Shown here in pieces: positions 32,808 through 42,499 of a stretch of 64,000 nt of DNA. The stretch spans positions 930,001 through 994,000 of the forward strand of contig NZ_CP102294.1 in NCBI RefSeq assembly GCF_025144665.1. The letters run 5' to 3'. The notes beneath the pieces were generated by a model, which was not told the origin of the DNA, did not search any database, and saw only the letters and a list, made by a program, of their open reading frames with translations. Source of the DNA: Alistipes ihumii AP11. GTDB taxonomy: Bacteria > Bacteroidota > Bacteroidia > Bacteroidales > Rikenellaceae. Each line of letters opens with the position of its first letter. The first letter of the stretch is position 1. A program made the position numbers and the translations under genes.

Positions 32808-35444
32808 CTAAAACTTGAAATCGTGCGTCCCGGCTCCGACCTCGACCGTCTTGCCGCCGGCCTCGACCGTCGCGGTCGAGTTGACCGGAACGGTCACCGT
32901 CAGCACGACGCGGTCGCCTTTGCGTTCCCAACGCGAACGGATCGGACCGCTGACCGAACGATACTCGGCCTCGGCCCAGTCGAGCCCGTCGAAGAAATGC
33001 GGGCGGAACACGATGTGGCGGTAGCCGGGCCGTTCGGGATCGAAGTTGATGCCCGCGATGTCGCTGACCATCCAGGCGCTGACGTCGCCCAGAAAAACAT
33101 GGTTGACCGACGCGTCGCGGAACTCGGGCGACAGGGCCCACGTCTCGGCCAGCGTCGTGAAGCCCTGCTCGATCCACCATCCCCAAGAGGGGCAGTCCTT
33201 CTGCGAGGCCATCTTGTAGGCTACGTCGCCGTGACCGTAGCGCGTCAGCATGCGCAAGGCGTACTTGCTGCCGAGCGTGCCGAAGTCGAGATGGAAATCG
33301 TTGTCTTCGATCGCCTTGGCCAGATTGTCGGCCACACGCTGCTCGTAGCCCTCGGGCACGATGCCGAGTCCCAGCGCGACGGCCAGCGCGGCCTGCGAGC
33401 CATTGGCGTACGACGCGGCGGTCGAGTCGAAGTAGATTCGGTTGACCGCCTCGCGGATACGCTCGGCTTTCTCCCTGAACGGAGCGGCGTCGCGGCCGGT
33501 CAGTTCCGCGAAACGGCTCATCAGCGCATAGTCGAGGTAGTAGAAGCAGCTCGACGTATAGGCCGTAGGCGTCTGCGTCTTGTAGAACACCCAGTCGCCG
33601 ATACCGTAAGTTACCAGCCCCGTCGAATCCTCGCGGGTCTTCAAATAGGTCAGGTACTTCTCGACCGTCGGATAGATCTTCTCGATCGTGCGCTTGTCGC
33701 CGTAATAGTTGTATATCGCGTTCGGGATAATCAGTATCGAGGCGTCCCAGACCGGACCGATCCAGTCGTCGTACCCCCAGCTCGAGGTCGGGATGATGCC
33801 GGCGATCCGACCGTCCTCGCGGATATTGTCGGCGACATCGTCGAACCACTTCTCATAGAACAGGATACCGTCGTAGTTGAGCAGCGCCAGATCGATCGCC
33901 AGCGCCGCGTCGGCCGTCCAGCCGTTCTTCTCGCGCTGCGGACAGTCGGTCGGAATGCTCATCAGGTTCGCCAGATAGGCGCGGCGCGTGGCTTTCCACA
34001 CCTCGTTCAGCATGTCGTTCGAGCAGCGGAACTCGCCCACCGGCTCGACGGCCGTATGCATGCAAAGCGCCGTGAGGCTGTTCTCGTCGAGCTTCATCGG
34101 GCGGTCGGAGCGCACCTCGACCCACCGGAAGCCGTGATAGTTGAAATCGGGCGTGAAGGTCTCCTCGCCGTCGCCCTTGAGCGTATAGTAGTCGGTCTGG
34201 AAGCCCAGTCCCGGCATCGGATCGTAATAGATGTCGATGTTGCGCATCTCGACGCGGCCGTTGTCCTTGAGCAGTTCGCCGTGCTGCATCTCGACCTTCG
34301 TGCCCCGCTCGCCCGAAATTTTCAGCCGGCACAATCCCGACATATTCTCGCCGAAGTCGAACACATAGACCGTATCGCCGAACGAACGCACCCCGACGGG
34401 TTTGATCTCGCGCGTGGGACGGATGCCGGGCATCGTCTGCGCCGTCAGAACGGGCGAGGGAGCCGCTACCTCGAGGGCCGGCTTCCATGCCCGGTCGTCG
34501 AAGCCCGGACGGTCCCAGCCCGGAATCTCCAGACGGGCGTCGTAGGTGTCGCCGCTGTAAATGTTGTTCTGCAGATAGGGACCCGTAGCCGTCTTCCACG
34601 ACCCGTCCGAAGCGATCACCTCGCTCGTGCCGTCTCCGTAGACGATATACAGCTCGCAGATCATCCGCGCGCGGTCGCGCCAGCGGGCGTCCTCGAAATC
34701 CCATGTCGCCACGGGCGCTATCTCGTTGTAGAAGCCGTTGCCGAGCACGGCGGCCACGACGTTCTCGCCCGGACGCAACAGCTTCGTCACGTCGTAGGTC
34801 GCATACAGGTTGCGCTTGTCGTAATGCGTGTAGCCGGGTTCGAGCTTGTTCTCGGTCACAGGCTCGCCGTTGACCGTCATCTTGCCGTAGGCCGCGGCGC
34901 TCATATACAGCCGCGCCTCGCGGACGCCGTCCTTCACAGTAAACGACTTGCGCAGCATCGGCGAGGGAGCGAAGTTCTTATCGTGACGGTCGGTGATCCA
35001 TTTCGCCGTCCAGCCACCGTCGGCCATCGCCGTCTCGAAGCTGTCGACCGGCGAGCAGACGATCCGTCCGGCCTCGTCCCATGCCGTCGCGCTCCAGTAG
35101 TAGCGCGTGCGGGGCTCCAGCGCCAGAGCGGCGTCGCACTCTACGAAGCCGTTCCCCGAAACGATCTCGGGCGAGGTCCATACGTCGCCCGGAGCCAGCG
35201 AGTCGGCGAGCGCCTCTTTGGTCGAAGCGATCCGCACGCGGCACTTGCCTTGCACGAAATCCTCGTCGCCCGCATAGGTCCATGTGAAACGGGGCGGCAT
35301 GTCGAGGCCGATCCCCACGGGCGAGCGCATGTACTCGCACCGCATGTCTTCGATCTGCGCGGAGCCGCTGTCCGAGCAGCCGGTTCCCCACAATGCCGCC
35401 GCACCCAGCAAGACGGTCATCGATCGGAAAGTACCATAGTTCAT
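32808..35444 (-). CDS. GH78 alpha-L-rhamnosidase lipoprotein
   Basis: An 878-aa lipoprotein (lipobox GTGC, Cys23). It has the typical multidomain GH78 layout: fibronectin-like N-domain (~30-130), rhamnosidase N domain (~150-320, LYMSAAAYGKMTVNGEPV), concanavalin-like domain, then the (alpha/alpha)6 barrel with general-acid motif DCPQREKNGWTAD near residue 500 and a C-terminal beta-domain (VFRPHFFDGLDWAEAEYRSVSG). It releases terminal alpha-L-rhamnose at the cell surface or in the periplasm. It is the first enzyme gene after the LacI-type regulator, 46 nt downstream, and so probably under its control. Confidence 0.93.
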   Translation of the reverse strand: MNYGTFRSMTVLLGAAALWGTGCSDSGSAQIEDMRCEYMRSPVGIGLDMPPRFTWTYAGDEDFVQGKCRVRIASTKEALADSLAPGDVWTSPEIVSGNGFVECDAALALEPRTRYYWSATAWDEAGRIVCSPVDSFETAMADGGWTAKWITDRHDKNFAPSPMLRKSFTVKDGVREARLYMSAAAYGKMTVNGEPVTENKLEPGYTHYDKRNLYATYDVTKLLRPGENVVAAVLGNGFYNEIAPVATWDFEDARWRDRARMICELYIVYGDGTSEVIASDGSWKTATGPYLQNNIYSGDTYDARLEIPGWDRPGFDDRAWKPALEVAAPSPVLTAQTMPGIRPTREIKPVGVRSFGDTVYVFDFGENMSGLCRLKISGERGTKVEMQHGELLKDNGRVEMRNIDIYYDPMPGLGFQTDYYTLKGDGEETFTPDFNYHGFRWVEVRSDRPMKLDENSLTALCMHTAVEPVGEFRCSNDMLNEVWKATRRAYLANLMSIPTDCPQREKNGWTADAALAIDLALLNYDGILFYEKWFDDVADNIREDGRIAGIIPTSSWGYDDWIGPVWDASILIIPNAIYNYYGDKRTIEKIYPTVEKYLTYLKTREDSTGLVTYGIGDWVFYKTQTPTAYTSSCFYYLDYALMSRFAELTGRDAAPFREKAERIREAVNRIYFDSTAASYANGSQAALAVALGLGIVPEGYEQRVADNLAKAIEDNDFHLDFGTLGSKYALRMLTRYGHGDVAYKMASQKDCPSWGWWIEQGFTTLAETWALSPEFRDASVNHVFLGDVSAWMVSDIAGINFDPERPGYRHIVFRPHFFDGLDWAEAEYRSVSGPIRSRWERKGDRVVLTVTVPVNSTATVEAGGKTVEVGAGTHDFKF

Positions 35445-35490
35445 AAGCTCATTTATTTAAGTGTTTTCATATAAAATTCCTTGCCTGTCG

Positions 35491-36507
35491 TCAGCCCCTG
35501 AAGCACAGCTCGCACTCCAGCTCGACCGTCTCGGCCGGGGGAACCTCGCCCGCCGACTTGCGGCGGCGCATATCCTCAAGCAGCATACGGACCGACTCGC
35601 GTCCGATCCGTCCGACCGGCATCCGGGCCACATGCATGCCGGGCGCGAGCACCGACATGAAAGGAACCTCGTGAATACAGGCCAGTCCGTAGCCGTCGTT
35701 GATGTCGACCCCCCGGTCATGGAAGTAGCGGAAAGCCTCCAGCGCCAGAATATGAGTCGTAAAGAAAAACCCGTCCACGCCCTCGTCCCGCGCGAAAATG
35801 CGGTCGAGCACGCCGGGCAAGTTCCGCTCGTATCCGGCGAACTCCACCTCCCCGTACAGACTCTCGTCGAAGGCGATACCCGAATCGGCCAAGGCGCGCC
35901 CGTAGCCGGCACGGCGAGCATCCATCGTCTCCAAGTGCGGATTGGTCGTAATTACGGCGATCCGGCGGAATCCGTCCTCGGTCAGGCGACGGACCAGCGC
36001 ATAGCTGCTGCGCTCGTTATCGATCAGCACGCAATGCGTATCGAGCTTCGGGAAGCGGCGGTCGAACACGACGAAAGGAAACGACTCGTCGACCAGACGA
36101 CGGATCTCCTCGCCGGAACGGACGGTCGGCGCTATGATCAGCCCGTCGACCTGCTTGGCGCGGAACAGGCGGATCATCCGGTTCTCCCGCTCGGGCTCCG
36201 ACTCGGAACTGCAAATCATCAGCGAATAGCCGTGCTCTTCCACTTCCATCTCGACCTCGCGCGCCACCTGCGAGTAAAACGAATCGGAAATCGAAGGCAG
36301 GATCAGGCCGATCATGCCCGACTCGCCCGTATTCAGGCTGCGGGCCAGCAGGTTCGGGCGATAGTTGAGTCGCTGGGCGCAGCGCGAAACCCGCTGCTGC
36401 GTGGCGGCGCTGATCCCCTTTTCGTCCGCGCGGCCCGACAGCACCCACGAAACCGTCGTCTTCGACAGATTCAGCGTCTCGGCTATGTCCTTGAGCGAAG
36501 TCCCCAT
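35491..36507 (-). CDS. LacI-family transcriptional regulator
   Basis: A 338-aa repressor: N-terminal HTH and hinge (SLKDIAETLNLSKTTVSWVLSGR ... LNYRPNLLARSL), then a periplasmic-binding-protein-like effector domain (IGLILPSISDSFYSQVAREVEMEV). ATG 36507 places the HTH at the very N-terminus; the frame upstream reaches only a TTG. Hinge residues NLLARSL fit an operator with a central CG. A perfect palindrome with such a centre lies between its promoter and start codon, implying autoregulation and control of all six downstream genes. The effector is probably a mono- or disaccharide released by the glycosidases. Confidence 0.93.
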   Translation of the reverse strand: MGTSLKDIAETLNLSKTTVSWVLSGRADEKGISAATQQRVSRCAQRLNYRPNLLARSLNTGESGMIGLILPSISDSFYSQVAREVEMEVEEHGYSLMICSSESEPERENRMIRLFRAKQVDGLIIAPTVRSGEEIRRLVDESFPFVVFDRRFPKLDTHCVLIDNERSSYALVRRLTEDGFRRIAVITTNPHLETMDARRAGYGRALADSGIAFDESLYGEVEFAGYERNLPGVLDRIFARDEGVDGFFFTTHILALEAFRYFHDRGVDINDGYGLACIHEVPFMSVLAPGMHVARMPVGRIGRESVRMLLEDMRRRKSAGEVPPAETVELECELCFRG

Positions 36508-36570
36508 ACGTTCGGCACAACTTGACAAACGGAAGCGGTCCAGTCTTCCGGGAATACCGAAACGGACTGC

Positions 36571-36582
36571 TTAACCGGTTAA
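36571..36582. promoter_or_regulatory. Candidate LacI-type operator
   Basis: TTAACCGGTTAA is a perfect 12-bp palindrome with the CG centre typical of LacI-family sites. It begins 8 nt after the -7 element of the lacI-type gene's promoter, covering the expected transcription start. A related 10/12 match (TTTATCGGTTAA, 32761-32772) precedes the GH2 gene. Confidence 0.7.
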
Positions 36583-36590
36583 ATTAACGA

Positions 36591-36622
36591 TAAAAGTAAA
36601 CTTTTTTTCGCAAAACAGCAAA
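36591..36622 (-). promoter_or_regulatory. Promoter of the LacI-GH operon
   Basis: Minus strand: TTTG (36622-36619), 20 nt, TACTTTTA (36598-36591). Spacing is ideal for the Bacteroidetes consensus; the last -7 base is A instead of G. Confidence 0.7.
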
Positions 36623-37024
36623 TTTCGGGTCCGAAATTCGCATTTTTCGCATCGGCCGAAGGGGAAGATACGCGCGACCGGCACCGGTTTCCGGTCCGAC
36701 CGATCCCAAACGACAAAACCGCTCGCCCTCCTCGATCTTCGGGCACTCTCGATCCTTGCGAGGATTTCGGCCCCCCGTCCGCCCATTCAAGAACCCGGAT
36801 TTTCCCAAAACCGGTTCTTATCTCGGAAACATCGAGCATTCATGCGTTGCAACAAATTTCGATTTCGATCCGGGAAACTTTCCCGCACAAGAGAGAAGTA
36901 CGGCCCCATTCGTGCCGCGACGCATCTCTTTCCCGACGGGCGGACGGTTCATTCCGGCAAAGCGCGGACGGTTCGTTCCGGCAAAGCATCGTCTTCCGGG
37001 CAGAGAAGCGGGGAGCCGGGAGGG

Positions 37025-37055
37025 TTGGAAAAACCGGGTGCAATCGCTATCTTTA
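37025..37055 (+). promoter_or_regulatory. Promoter of hddA-hddC-gmhB
   Basis: TTG (37025-37027), 20 nt, TATCTTTA (37048-37055). The hddA start codon lies 68 nt downstream. Confidence 0.7.
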
Positions 37056-37123
37056 TCCCGCCGGCGACACTTGCGGCGCGGCCCGGCCGGCCGCAGGTCC
37101 GTCCCCGGCCCAAAAGCATAGCC

Positions 37124-38143
37124 ATGATTTACAGAAGCAAAGCCCCGCTTCGAATCGGTCTGGCCGGAGGGGGAACGGACGTCAGTCCCTACTCGGACCT
37201 GTACGGAGGGGCCATTCTCAACGCGACGGTCTCGCTGTACGCCCATGCCACGATCGAGCCGACGGACGAGCCGCAGATCGTGTTGCGGGCTCTGGACCGC
37301 AACCAGACGCTGCGCTACGAGCTGCAATCCGAGCTGCCGATCGACGGGGTGCTCGACCTGCACAAGGGAATATACAACCATGTCGTGTCGCAGTTCGGCC
37401 CGATCGAAAGCGGCTTCTCGCTCAACACGTTCGTGGACGCGCCGGCCGGCTCGGGACTCGGCTCGTCGTCGACGCTCGTCGTCGCGATACTCGGAGCGTT
37501 CGCCCAGTGGCTGAGGCTGCCGCTCGGAAGTTACGACGTCGCGCAGCGGGCCTATCGGATCGAGCGCGACGAGCTGGGCATGGCCGGAGGCAAGCAGGAC
37601 CAATACGCCGCCACTTTCGGAGGATTCAACTACATGGAGTTCTACGACGACCGCGTGATCGTCAATCCGCTGCGCATCAAGCGGGAGTATATCAACGAGC
37701 TGGAGAACAACCTGCTGCTGTACTATACCTCCAAAAGCCGCGTGTCGGCGGAAATCATCGAGCAGCAGCAGCAGAACGTCCTCAGCGACAACCGCTCCTC
37801 GGTCGAGGCCATGCACGTCATCAAGCAGCAGGCGGCGCAAATGAAGGAAGCGCTGCTGACCGGCCGCCTGAACCGGATCGGCGAACTGCTCCACGAAGGG
37901 TTCGTCTACAAGAAGCGACTCGCCTCGGCCATTTCGAACCCGCTGATCGACGAAATATACGACACGGCGCTCCGGGCCGGAGCGATCGGAGGGAAGATCC
38001 TCGGCGCGGGAGGAGGCGGATTCATGGCTTTCTACTGCCCCGACGTCAAGCGCTACGACGTCATGGACCGACTGAAACATTTCGGAGGCGTTTTTCACTC
38101 GTACGACTTCGTCGAGGAGGGCCTCTGCACATGGAGTCTATAA
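37124..38143 (+). CDS. hddA: D-glycero-alpha-D-manno-heptose 7-phosphate kinase
   Basis: A 339-aa GHMP kinase. N-terminal substrate motif APLRIGLAGGGTDVSPYSD, ATP-binding APAGSGLGSSSTLVVAIL, and C-terminal GGKILGAGGGGFMAFYC are all present. HddA phosphorylates heptose 7-phosphate at C1 (alpha) to give the 1,7-bisphosphate, on the GDP-heptose branch. ATG 37124 starts exactly at the conserved N-terminus and follows a good promoter. hddC starts 58 nt downstream. GDP-heptose feeds S-layer, capsule or O-antigen glycans. Confidence 0.92.
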   Translation: MIYRSKAPLRIGLAGGGTDVSPYSDLYGGAILNATVSLYAHATIEPTDEPQIVLRALDRNQTLRYELQSELPIDGVLDLHKGIYNHVVSQFGPIESGFSLNTFVDAPAGSGLGSSSTLVVAILGAFAQWLRLPLGSYDVAQRAYRIERDELGMAGGKQDQYAATFGGFNYMEFYDDRVIVNPLRIKREYINELENNLLLYYTSKSRVSAEIIEQQQQNVLSDNRSSVEAMHVIKQQAAQMKEALLTGRLNRIGELLHEGFVYKKRLASAISNPLIDEIYDTALRAGAIGGKILGAGGGGFMAFYCPDVKRYDVMDRLKHFGGVFHSYDFVEEGLCTWSL

Positions 38144-38201
38144 GCCGAACCGAAGCGCGCCTTTCCCGCAGCGACCGGACGCACGAACCATTTACGAACG
38201 C

Positions 38202-38942
38202 ATGAACGACACACACGCAAACGCCCGCCCGGCAACCGTCGCAGATACGACCTGCATCGTTCTGGCCGGCGGCCTCGGAACACGCCTGCGGGATACGATA
38301 GGTCCCGTCCCCAAATGTATGGCCCCCGTATGCGGCCGGCCTTTCCTCGATTATCTGCTGCGCCGCCTCCACCGGAACGGATTCCGGAAAATCGTATTGT
38401 CGCTGGGCTACCTGCACGAGCAGGTCGAGACATGGGTCGAAAGGGAGAAACCGGACTTCGACTTCGATTTCTCGGTCGAGCGTCAGCCGCTGGGCACAGG
38501 AGGCGCTATCGCGCTGGCCATGACCCGCGTGCGGACCCCTCAGGCGCTGATCCTCAACGGCGATACTTTCTTCGACATGAACACCGACGCGTTTCTGGCG
38601 TCGCATGCGTCGGCCGGCACTCCGATGAGCATCGCGCTCAAGCCGATGCGCGACTTCGACCGCTACGGCAACGTCCGGCTCGATGCGGACGGACGCGTCG
38701 AAGCGTTCGAGGAAAAGCGGCATTGCGCCGAAGGGACGATCAGCGCGGGATGCTATCTGCTCCGCCGAGACAGCGGAGTGCTCGACGGCCTCCCCGAGCG
38801 GTTCTCGTTCGAGACGGACGTGCTCCAGCCGCTCGCCGGCCGGGGACTCGTCCACGGCTACACGGACAACGGCTATTTCATCGATATCGGAGTTCCCGAA
38901 GACTACGAGCGGGCCAACCGGGAATTGTGCAAGCTATTCTGA
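38202..38942 (+). CDS. hddC: D-glycero-alpha-D-manno-heptose 1-phosphate guanylyltransferase
   Basis: A 246-aa nucleotidyltransferase with the signature [31 protein letters not shown] (residues ~20-50), [11 protein letters not shown] for the metal-binding Asp, and the end motif [19 protein letters not shown]. HddC transfers GMP from GTP to heptose 1-phosphate to make GDP-D-glycero-alpha-D-manno-heptose. The N-terminal ~15 residues exceed the usual start, so translation might begin later, but no better start is evident. It ends 2 nt before gmhB. Confidence 0.88.
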   Translation: MNDTHANARPATVADTTCIVLAGGLGTRLRDTIGPVPKCMAPVCGRPFLDYLLRRLHRNGFRKIVLSLGYLHEQVETWVEREKPDFDFDFSVERQPLGTGGAIALAMTRVRTPQALILNGDTFFDMNTDAFLASHASAGTPMSIALKPMRDFDRYGNVRLDADGRVEAFEEKRHCAEGTISAGCYLLRRDSGVLDGLPERFSFETDVLQPLAGRGLVHGYTDNGYFIDIGVPEDYERANRELCKLF

Positions 38943-38944
38943 CA

Positions 38945-39427
38945 ATGGGAAGATTCGACGACGAAGCGTTCGACACGCTGTTTCTGGACCGGGACGGAGT
39001 CATCAACCGTCTTCGGCCGAACGATTACGTCAAAAACTGGGAGGAGTTCGAGTTCATGCCGGGCATGCTCGACCGTCTGGCCCGCTGGAGCGGACGGTTC
39101 CGGCGCATTCTGGTCGTCACGAACCAGCGGGGCGTCGGCAAGGGAATCATGAGCCTCGACGATCTGAATCGCATACACGACCGGATGATCGAAGAAATCG
39201 AGCACCACGGCGGCAGGATAGACCGCGTCTACTTCTGCACGGCTCTCTCGCCCGACGATCCGAACCGCAAGCCGCAGACGGGCATGGCGCAGCAGGCCCG
39301 CATCGACTTTCCCGACATCGATTTCGCCCGCTCGCTGATGATCGGCGACAGCGAATCGGACCGGCAGTTCGCCCGCAACGCCGGCATGGCCTTTCTGCCG
39401 GCCGAAGAGATAGACCGCTTCGGATAG
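38945..39427 (+). CDS. gmhB: D-glycero-D-manno-heptose 1,7-bisphosphate 7-phosphatase
   Basis: A 160-aa HAD-superfamily phosphatase. Nucleophile motif FLDRDGVIN (Asp15, Asp17), histidinol-phosphatase-type [13 protein letters not shown], Lys in the RKPQTGM segment, and the metal-binding end motif [16 protein letters not shown]. It removes the 7-phosphate from heptose 1,7-bisphosphate between HddA and HddC. It starts 2 nt after hddC stops, so it is translationally linked. The zinc-loop Cys cluster of some GmhB proteins is reduced to [11 protein letters not shown]. Confidence 0.9.
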   Translation: MGRFDDEAFDTLFLDRDGVINRLRPNDYVKNWEEFEFMPGMLDRLARWSGRFRRILVVTNQRGVGKGIMSLDDLNRIHDRMIEEIEHHGGRIDRVYFCTALSPDDPNRKPQTGMAQQARIDFPDIDFARSLMIGDSESDRQFARNAGMAFLPAEEIDRFG

Positions 39428-39638
39428 ATACCGACGCACTCCGCTTTCCTTGCAGCGACCGGCGCGGACCGCCGGCGGACCGGAAACGACTTTCCCCCTC
39501 CGGAAACGGCCGAGGCCGAAAGCCGAAGCGAACGACCCGAAGCATGGGGCCCCGATCCGGCAAGGGCTATGCAGGGACTAACCGGCACTCAACCCGGGGC
39601 CGAGCCCCGGAAACGGAACGCCACCGCGAGCGCCGGAC

Positions 39639-40508
39639 TCAGAAAGCCGCCTGAAGACCGATGCCGAGCGCCTCCTTGAACTGGATGCGAGCGCCCTGGC
39701 GCCCGTCTTTCTGAAGTATCTTCGTATCGTCGTCGTAGATCAGGTTCAGATTCAGATTGGCCGCGAACCACTTATTGATCTTCATGTTGATCTGCGTATC
39801 CCAGCGTACGTCGACGTTCTGCGGCTTGTCGAGATAGTTCGAGTAGAAATCGACCCGCGAATAGAGCGTCATGTTCGGCAGGAACTCGTAATTGAATTCC
39901 AGCTTCAGATTGCCGCCGAACTCGGACAGCAGCCTTTTGCCGGGATCGACGCCGTAGGCCCCCTCGGCCGACAGCCGCGAACTGGTGACGAACGTTCCGC
40001 GCCATGTGGCCGGAGTGAACGTCATCGTGAACCATTTCTTCGGCATCCACGTCACGCCCGCGCCGATCATCAGATAGCCCGGCGCCATGAAACGCGAGAT
40101 GTAGTCGCGCGGGTCGGAGTTGTAGTCGTAGCCGTTGGCGAACTGCGTGTTGAAATTCAGCAGAGCGCTGGCATACCACGCCCGGGCGATCCGGTAGCCG
40201 TAAACCGACGAGAGATAAATCTTGTCGTTCGTCTTGCGCATCCCGTTCGAGGAGGTGTTGTTGAGCCCGTAGGCCAGCTCGAGCCGGTTCTGCCACAGAT
40301 GGCGCTCGCGCCTGTACACGAGATCGTAATTCAGCAATACGTCGAACGCGACGCTTCCGTCGCCGCCGGCAGCCCAGTTGCTCAGGCTCACCTGCGAAAG
40401 ATTGAGGCCGGCGACGCCCTTGCCCGTCCATGTCGTGTCGGATATTTCCTGAGCTGCGGCGGATGTCGCGGCACACAGCGACACGATCCAGATAATCGTT
40501 CTTTTCAT
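39639..40508 (-). CDS. DUF3078 outer-membrane protein
   Basis: A 289-aa beta-rich protein with a signal peptide (SAAAQ, ~1-19) and the DUF3078 pattern GKGVAGLNLSQVSLSNWAAGGDGSVAF near the start. Amphipathic strands run throughout and it ends in an aromatic residue (LGIGLQAAF), as outer-membrane barrels do. DUF3078 proteins are widespread in Bacteroidetes with no assigned function. ATG 40508 fits the signal peptide. It stands alone, convergent with gmhB. Confidence 0.9.
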   Translation of the reverse strand: MKRTIIWIVSLCAATSAAAQEISDTTWTGKGVAGLNLSQVSLSNWAAGGDGSVAFDVLLNYDLVYRRERHLWQNRLELAYGLNNTSSNGMRKTNDKIYLSSVYGYRIARAWYASALLNFNTQFANGYDYNSDPRDYISRFMAPGYLMIGAGVTWMPKKWFTMTFTPATWRGTFVTSSRLSAEGAYGVDPGKRLLSEFGGNLKLEFNYEFLPNMTLYSRVDFYSNYLDKPQNVDVRWDTQINMKINKWFAANLNLNLIYDDDTKILQKDGRQGARIQFKEALGIGLQAAF

Positions 40509-41065
40509 ACGCGGAGAATCGGTTAGAAGACGGGCCGAAGCCCGCCGCCAGACTGTCAGCACAATTCATGCCGCGATTGCACAGCGAGGTATGCGACAGA
40601 CATTTACCCCGGACCGGTACAGACTTTCGGCTCCTGCGAAAGAGCGCATCCCGCTCAACAGACGGGCGCAGGCTCCCGATCCGTCAACCCGGCGGAGAAA
40701 GGGCAGAAACAGCCGCAAGTCGTCTTGACCATTCCGCCGTCGACAACCGCTCATCGCGCCATCACGGTCGTCGACGGTATCCGAGCGTGTCTGCGGAACG
40801 GCTGCATAAGCCGGCCCGCAGACGCTCTCGCCTATTATCCCGGCGACGAAGCACAGAGACCGCCTCGGGCGAGCCGCGCGGCGGATACCGATTCCGGTCT
40901 GGCCGGAACGGCACGGAACGACTTTCGTCCGACGCGCATCGGACCAAGCAGGACCCGACGGCTTCCGGCCGAAGCATGACGCAAAGTCCCTCGGCGAACT
41001 ATCGCGGGACAAGCCGGGGAAACGGGCGCGCAGAAATCTTATTCCAGCACGAAAACCTCCGAAAA
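40509..41065. other. Gene-free stretch between DUF3078 and NRAMP genes
   Basis: GC-rich, with open frames of random-like, Arg/Ser-rich composition on both strands; I support none of them. No terminator-like hairpin with a T tract was found. Confidence 0.5.
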
Positions 41066-42328
41066 TCAGAAAAAGCTAACGAACAGCATGACGTTCAGCC
41101 ATGTCACGAGAGCGCCGACGGCGTAAAGCAACCACTTGGTCGAGCGCGAATTGCGGAATTTTCCCATCACCTTCTCCGAGGAAGTCAGGCGAACCTGCAG
41201 GAAAACGGTGAACGGGAGCTGAATGCTGAGCGCCATCTGAGAATAGATCAGTCCTTTGAACGGATCGGAAATCACGATGATGACGACGAAAGCCGCCACC
41301 AGCGAGAGCGCTACGCCGAAGCGCGAGTGCGGGTCCTTCCTGTCATAGGGCTCCCGAAACATTCCGGCGAAGATCGTTCCGGCGGCCATGCCCGAAGTGA
41401 TCGTCGAGGCGATACCGGCCAAAAGCAACGCTACGGCGAAAACGACCGTCGCATGACTACCGAGCAGCGGACGCAGCAACGAGTCGGCCTGCTGCAATTC
41501 CGAAACCGGAGTCCGCGAGACGAAAAACGTCGCGGCCGCGAGCAGGATCATCGCGCTGTTGATCGCCCAGCCGACGAGCATCGAAAAAATCGTATCGACG
41601 TACTCGTAACGCAACTGTCTGCGGATCGTACGCTCGTCGCTCAGATTCCATTTCCGGCTCTGAATCACCTCGGAATGCAGGAACAGATTGTGCGGCATCA
41701 CGACGGCCCCGAGCACGCTCATGACGATTACCATAGAGCCTTCGGGGAACGACGGCGTCACCCATGCGACCGCCGCCGCAGGCCAGTCGATCGTCACGAG
41801 CGACAGCTCGTAGATGAACGACAGCCCGATAATCGAGACGAAGGCGATGATCCACTTTTCGATCAGTCGGTAGCTGTTCGTAAAAAGCATGATCAGCACG
41901 AAGGCGAGCACCAGCGCCGCCCCGATCCGGACCGGAACTCCGAACAGCATCTGCAACGCGATAGCTCCGCCCAGCAGCTCGGCCAGCGACGTCGAGACCG
42001 AAGCCAGCATGGCCGTCAGCAGAATCGGCTTCGAATAGCGGGGACGCAGATGGACCGAGGCCGCCTCGGCCAGGCAAAGTCCTGTCGCGATACCCAAGTG
42101 GGCTACGTTATGCTGCAATACGATCAGCATGACCGTCGACAGCGTGACCATCCACAGCAGCGCGTAACCGTACTCGGCCCCGGCGGCCAGATTCGACGCC
42201 CAGTTGCCGGGATCGATGAAACCGACGGTCACGAGCAATCCCGGCCCGATATATTTGAATATTTCCAACCCGCCCGAGACGGGATGATGCCTGCGGCGGT
42301 CGAGAAACCGCCCGATCCAACGATTCAT
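41066..42328 (-). CDS. mntH: NRAMP-family divalent metal transporter
   Basis: A 420-aa inner-membrane proton-coupled Mn2+/Fe2+ importer with 11 predicted helices. Helix-1 motif DPGN (residues 39-42) and helix-6 motif MPHN (211-214) supply the metal-coordinating Asp, Asn and Met. The cytoplasmic motif GMAAGTIFAGMF follows in the middle. Length is normal. It lies 171 nt downstream of the MgtC/SapB gene on the same strand, so the two may be co-transcribed from the mgtC promoter. No Fur, MntR or manganese-riboswitch site was recognised. Confidence 0.93.
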   Translation of the reverse strand: MNRWIGRFLDRRRHHPVSGGLEIFKYIGPGLLVTVGFIDPGNWASNLAAGAEYGYALLWMVTLSTVMLIVLQHNVAHLGIATGLCLAEAASVHLRPRYSKPILLTAMLASVSTSLAELLGGAIALQMLFGVPVRIGAALVLAFVLIMLFTNSYRLIEKWIIAFVSIIGLSFIYELSLVTIDWPAAAVAWVTPSFPEGSMVIVMSVLGAVVMPHNLFLHSEVIQSRKWNLSDERTIRRQLRYEYVDTIFSMLVGWAINSAMILLAAATFFVSRTPVSELQQADSLLRPLLGSHATVVFAVALLLAGIASTITSGMAAGTIFAGMFREPYDRKDPHSRFGVALSLVAAFVVIIVISDPFKGLIYSQMALSIQLPFTVFLQVRLTSSEKVMGKFRNSRSTKWLLYAVGALVTWLNVMLFVSFF

Positions 42329-42499
42329 AAACGATTGTTAAAAGAACGGATTGCACGGATAGCGGCGAACGGCATGTCCCGCATTCGTCCGACGAGCGTA
42401 TCCCGACGGCGGTCCGGAACTCGCCGGCCGACTTTCCGGCGGAGTTTTCACGGAGCGCCCTCAGGCAAAATCTTCGCCCATTCGCCCCGAAGGAGCAGC

